From Henriciella sp. (lineage in GTDB: Bacteria > Pseudomonadota > Alphaproteobacteria > Caulobacterales > Hyphomonadaceae), in NCBI GenBank assembly GCA_021776655.1, contig JAJFFK010000012.1, positions 21,448 through 85,447 of the forward strand: a stretch of DNA of 64,000 bases. The letters are read 5' to 3'. The notes under the pieces are model-generated. The model saw only the letters and a program-made list of their open reading frames with translations. It was not told the DNA's origin and made no database searches. The translations under genes and the position numbers were made by a program. Of this stretch, positions 63,147 through 64,000 are shown piece after piece; the stretch's first letter is position 1; each line of letters starts with the position of its first letter.

Positions 63147-63647
63147 TTAATCAAGGTCATGGATATCGAGGTATCGTACCGTCGTACCCGCCAACCGAAA
63201 CAGCTTAAGGGCCGAGCGTTGTGAAATGACCCAATCGCCTTCATCTGCAAATCCCTTTGCGACGACTATCCGTTTTATTCCAACAGCAATGATCGCTCTA
63301 GCACAATCGCTACAGGGAAAGCGAGTGCAGTATATAGTTGAGCCATCAAGCTGTTCACCCACAGCCAAGGCTGTATATATGACACTTCTTTCGGCGTGTT
63401 CGAGAAAGTGGTACCGTTCCTCTGAAAATGGATCTTCAAGTGTATATAGTTCTCTAATTGCCGCCGGTAGACGATTCGCAGATTCGCCGACTATCTTTCT
63501 CTCACGAACGATAACCGCCCCTACACCAGACCTGCTTTCGATCTTGGCCTTTGGGTCATCTGTGTCTTTTGCCACAGTAAAAGCCCGTTCAAGAAAAATC
63601 CGATCTCGATCTGTCTGCGATGTATGTTTATCTAAGTCAGGTGGCAT
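63147..63647 (-). CDS. CMP/dCMP deaminase-family protein
   Basis: HAERSVIY (HAE) and FPCSDCARAII (PCxxC) zinc motifs. Confidence 0.85.
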   Translation of the reverse strand: MPPDLDKHTSQTDRDRIFLERAFTVAKDTDDPKAKIESRSGVGAVIVRERKIVGESANRLPAAIRELYTLEDPFSEERYHFLEHAERSVIYTALAVGEQLDGSTIYCTRFPCSDCARAIIAVGIKRIVVAKGFADEGDWVISQRSALKLFRLAGTTVRYLDIHDLD

Positions 63648-63666
63648 GGCTCAAAAGGAAATGATG

Positions 63667-63873
63667 ATGGGGTTACTTAATCAAGATGAAGTTCGTGAAC
63701 TCGAAATTGTTGTTGATAGCATTGATGCAGGATGGCGCGCTACAACATATGACGCAACCATTGGCAATATAATAACGAAAAAAGGAGTTTGTGGTGATGA
63801 GGTTCTTAAACTCGGGCCCAGACAGATTGCATGGGTGATATCCAAAGAGCGGTTCAAGATGCCTAGGCTCTAA
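63667..63873 (+). pseudogene. Truncated Dcd/dUTPase-like ORF
   Basis: LLNQDEVRELEIVVDSIDAGWRATTYDATIGNIITKKG...LGPRQIAWVISKERFKMPRL then stop; resembles the N-terminal part of dCTP deaminase-like proteins; AAGGA upstream. Confidence 0.55.
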
Positions 63874-63944
63874 ACCCAATCAGCCTATTGATAGCTTATA
63901 GCAAATCATGATTCCAGTTGTGTGAGGCTATCGGAGGATAATGA

Positions 63945-64000
63945 ATGTCGCACCTTTTCTGGCTCAGTGATGAGCAATGGTCGGTGATTGAGCCACATGT
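63945..64000 (+). mobile_element. IS5-family transposase, N-terminus (runs off window)
   Basis: atgtcgcaccttttctggctcagtgatgagcaatggtcggtgattgagccacatgt = MSHLFWLSDEQWSVIEPHV, the typical N-terminus of IS5-type transposases; absent from the ORF track because it is cut. Confidence 0.8.

Overview
Alphaproteobacterial chromosome segment of two parts. (1) About 1-39,446 is core chromosome: a leu cluster (leuC 3' end, leuD, leuB) with unrelated genes between, thiC with a TPP riboswitch, thiD, murI, a pstS-like gene beside a phosphate-porin gene, tkt, zapA, and many short metabolic or hypothetical genes. It also carries families of GC-rich palindromic intergenic repeats; copies appear to have landed in frame inside thiC and a VOC gene. 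(2) From 39,447 to the window end lies a composite genomic island. It starts at a 46-nt orphan 3' half of a tRNA-Thr(CGT) gene (attachment-site scar), followed by a P4-type integrase. The island contains a DUF6088/AbiEi-like orphan, an HNH protein, a 3' remnant of a second related integrase, a class II Fic protein, a GSU2403-type nucleotidyltransferase, a mobilization module (AlpA-like HTH, RHH protein, VirD4/TraD ATPase, helicase-less MobF relaxase), two overlapping tyrosine recombinases and a 159-bp MITE-like element with TSD. The best system candidate is at 53,371-60,724: CapW-like WYL regulator, CapV-like patatin phospholipase, CD-NTase, and an E2-like protein fused to a C-terminal SEC-C zinc motif (an E2-only 'short type II' CBASS), followed 70 bp later by a large RecB/Cas4-like nuclease + DEDDy exonuclease + UPF1-like helicase fusion. 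Beyond it are a glycine-zipper protein with a possible PD-(D/E/Q)xK motif, a dCMP-deaminase-like gene, a truncated Dcd/dUTPase-like ORF, and the start of an IS5-family transposase running off the window edge. All calls are from reading translations and motifs; no searches were run.
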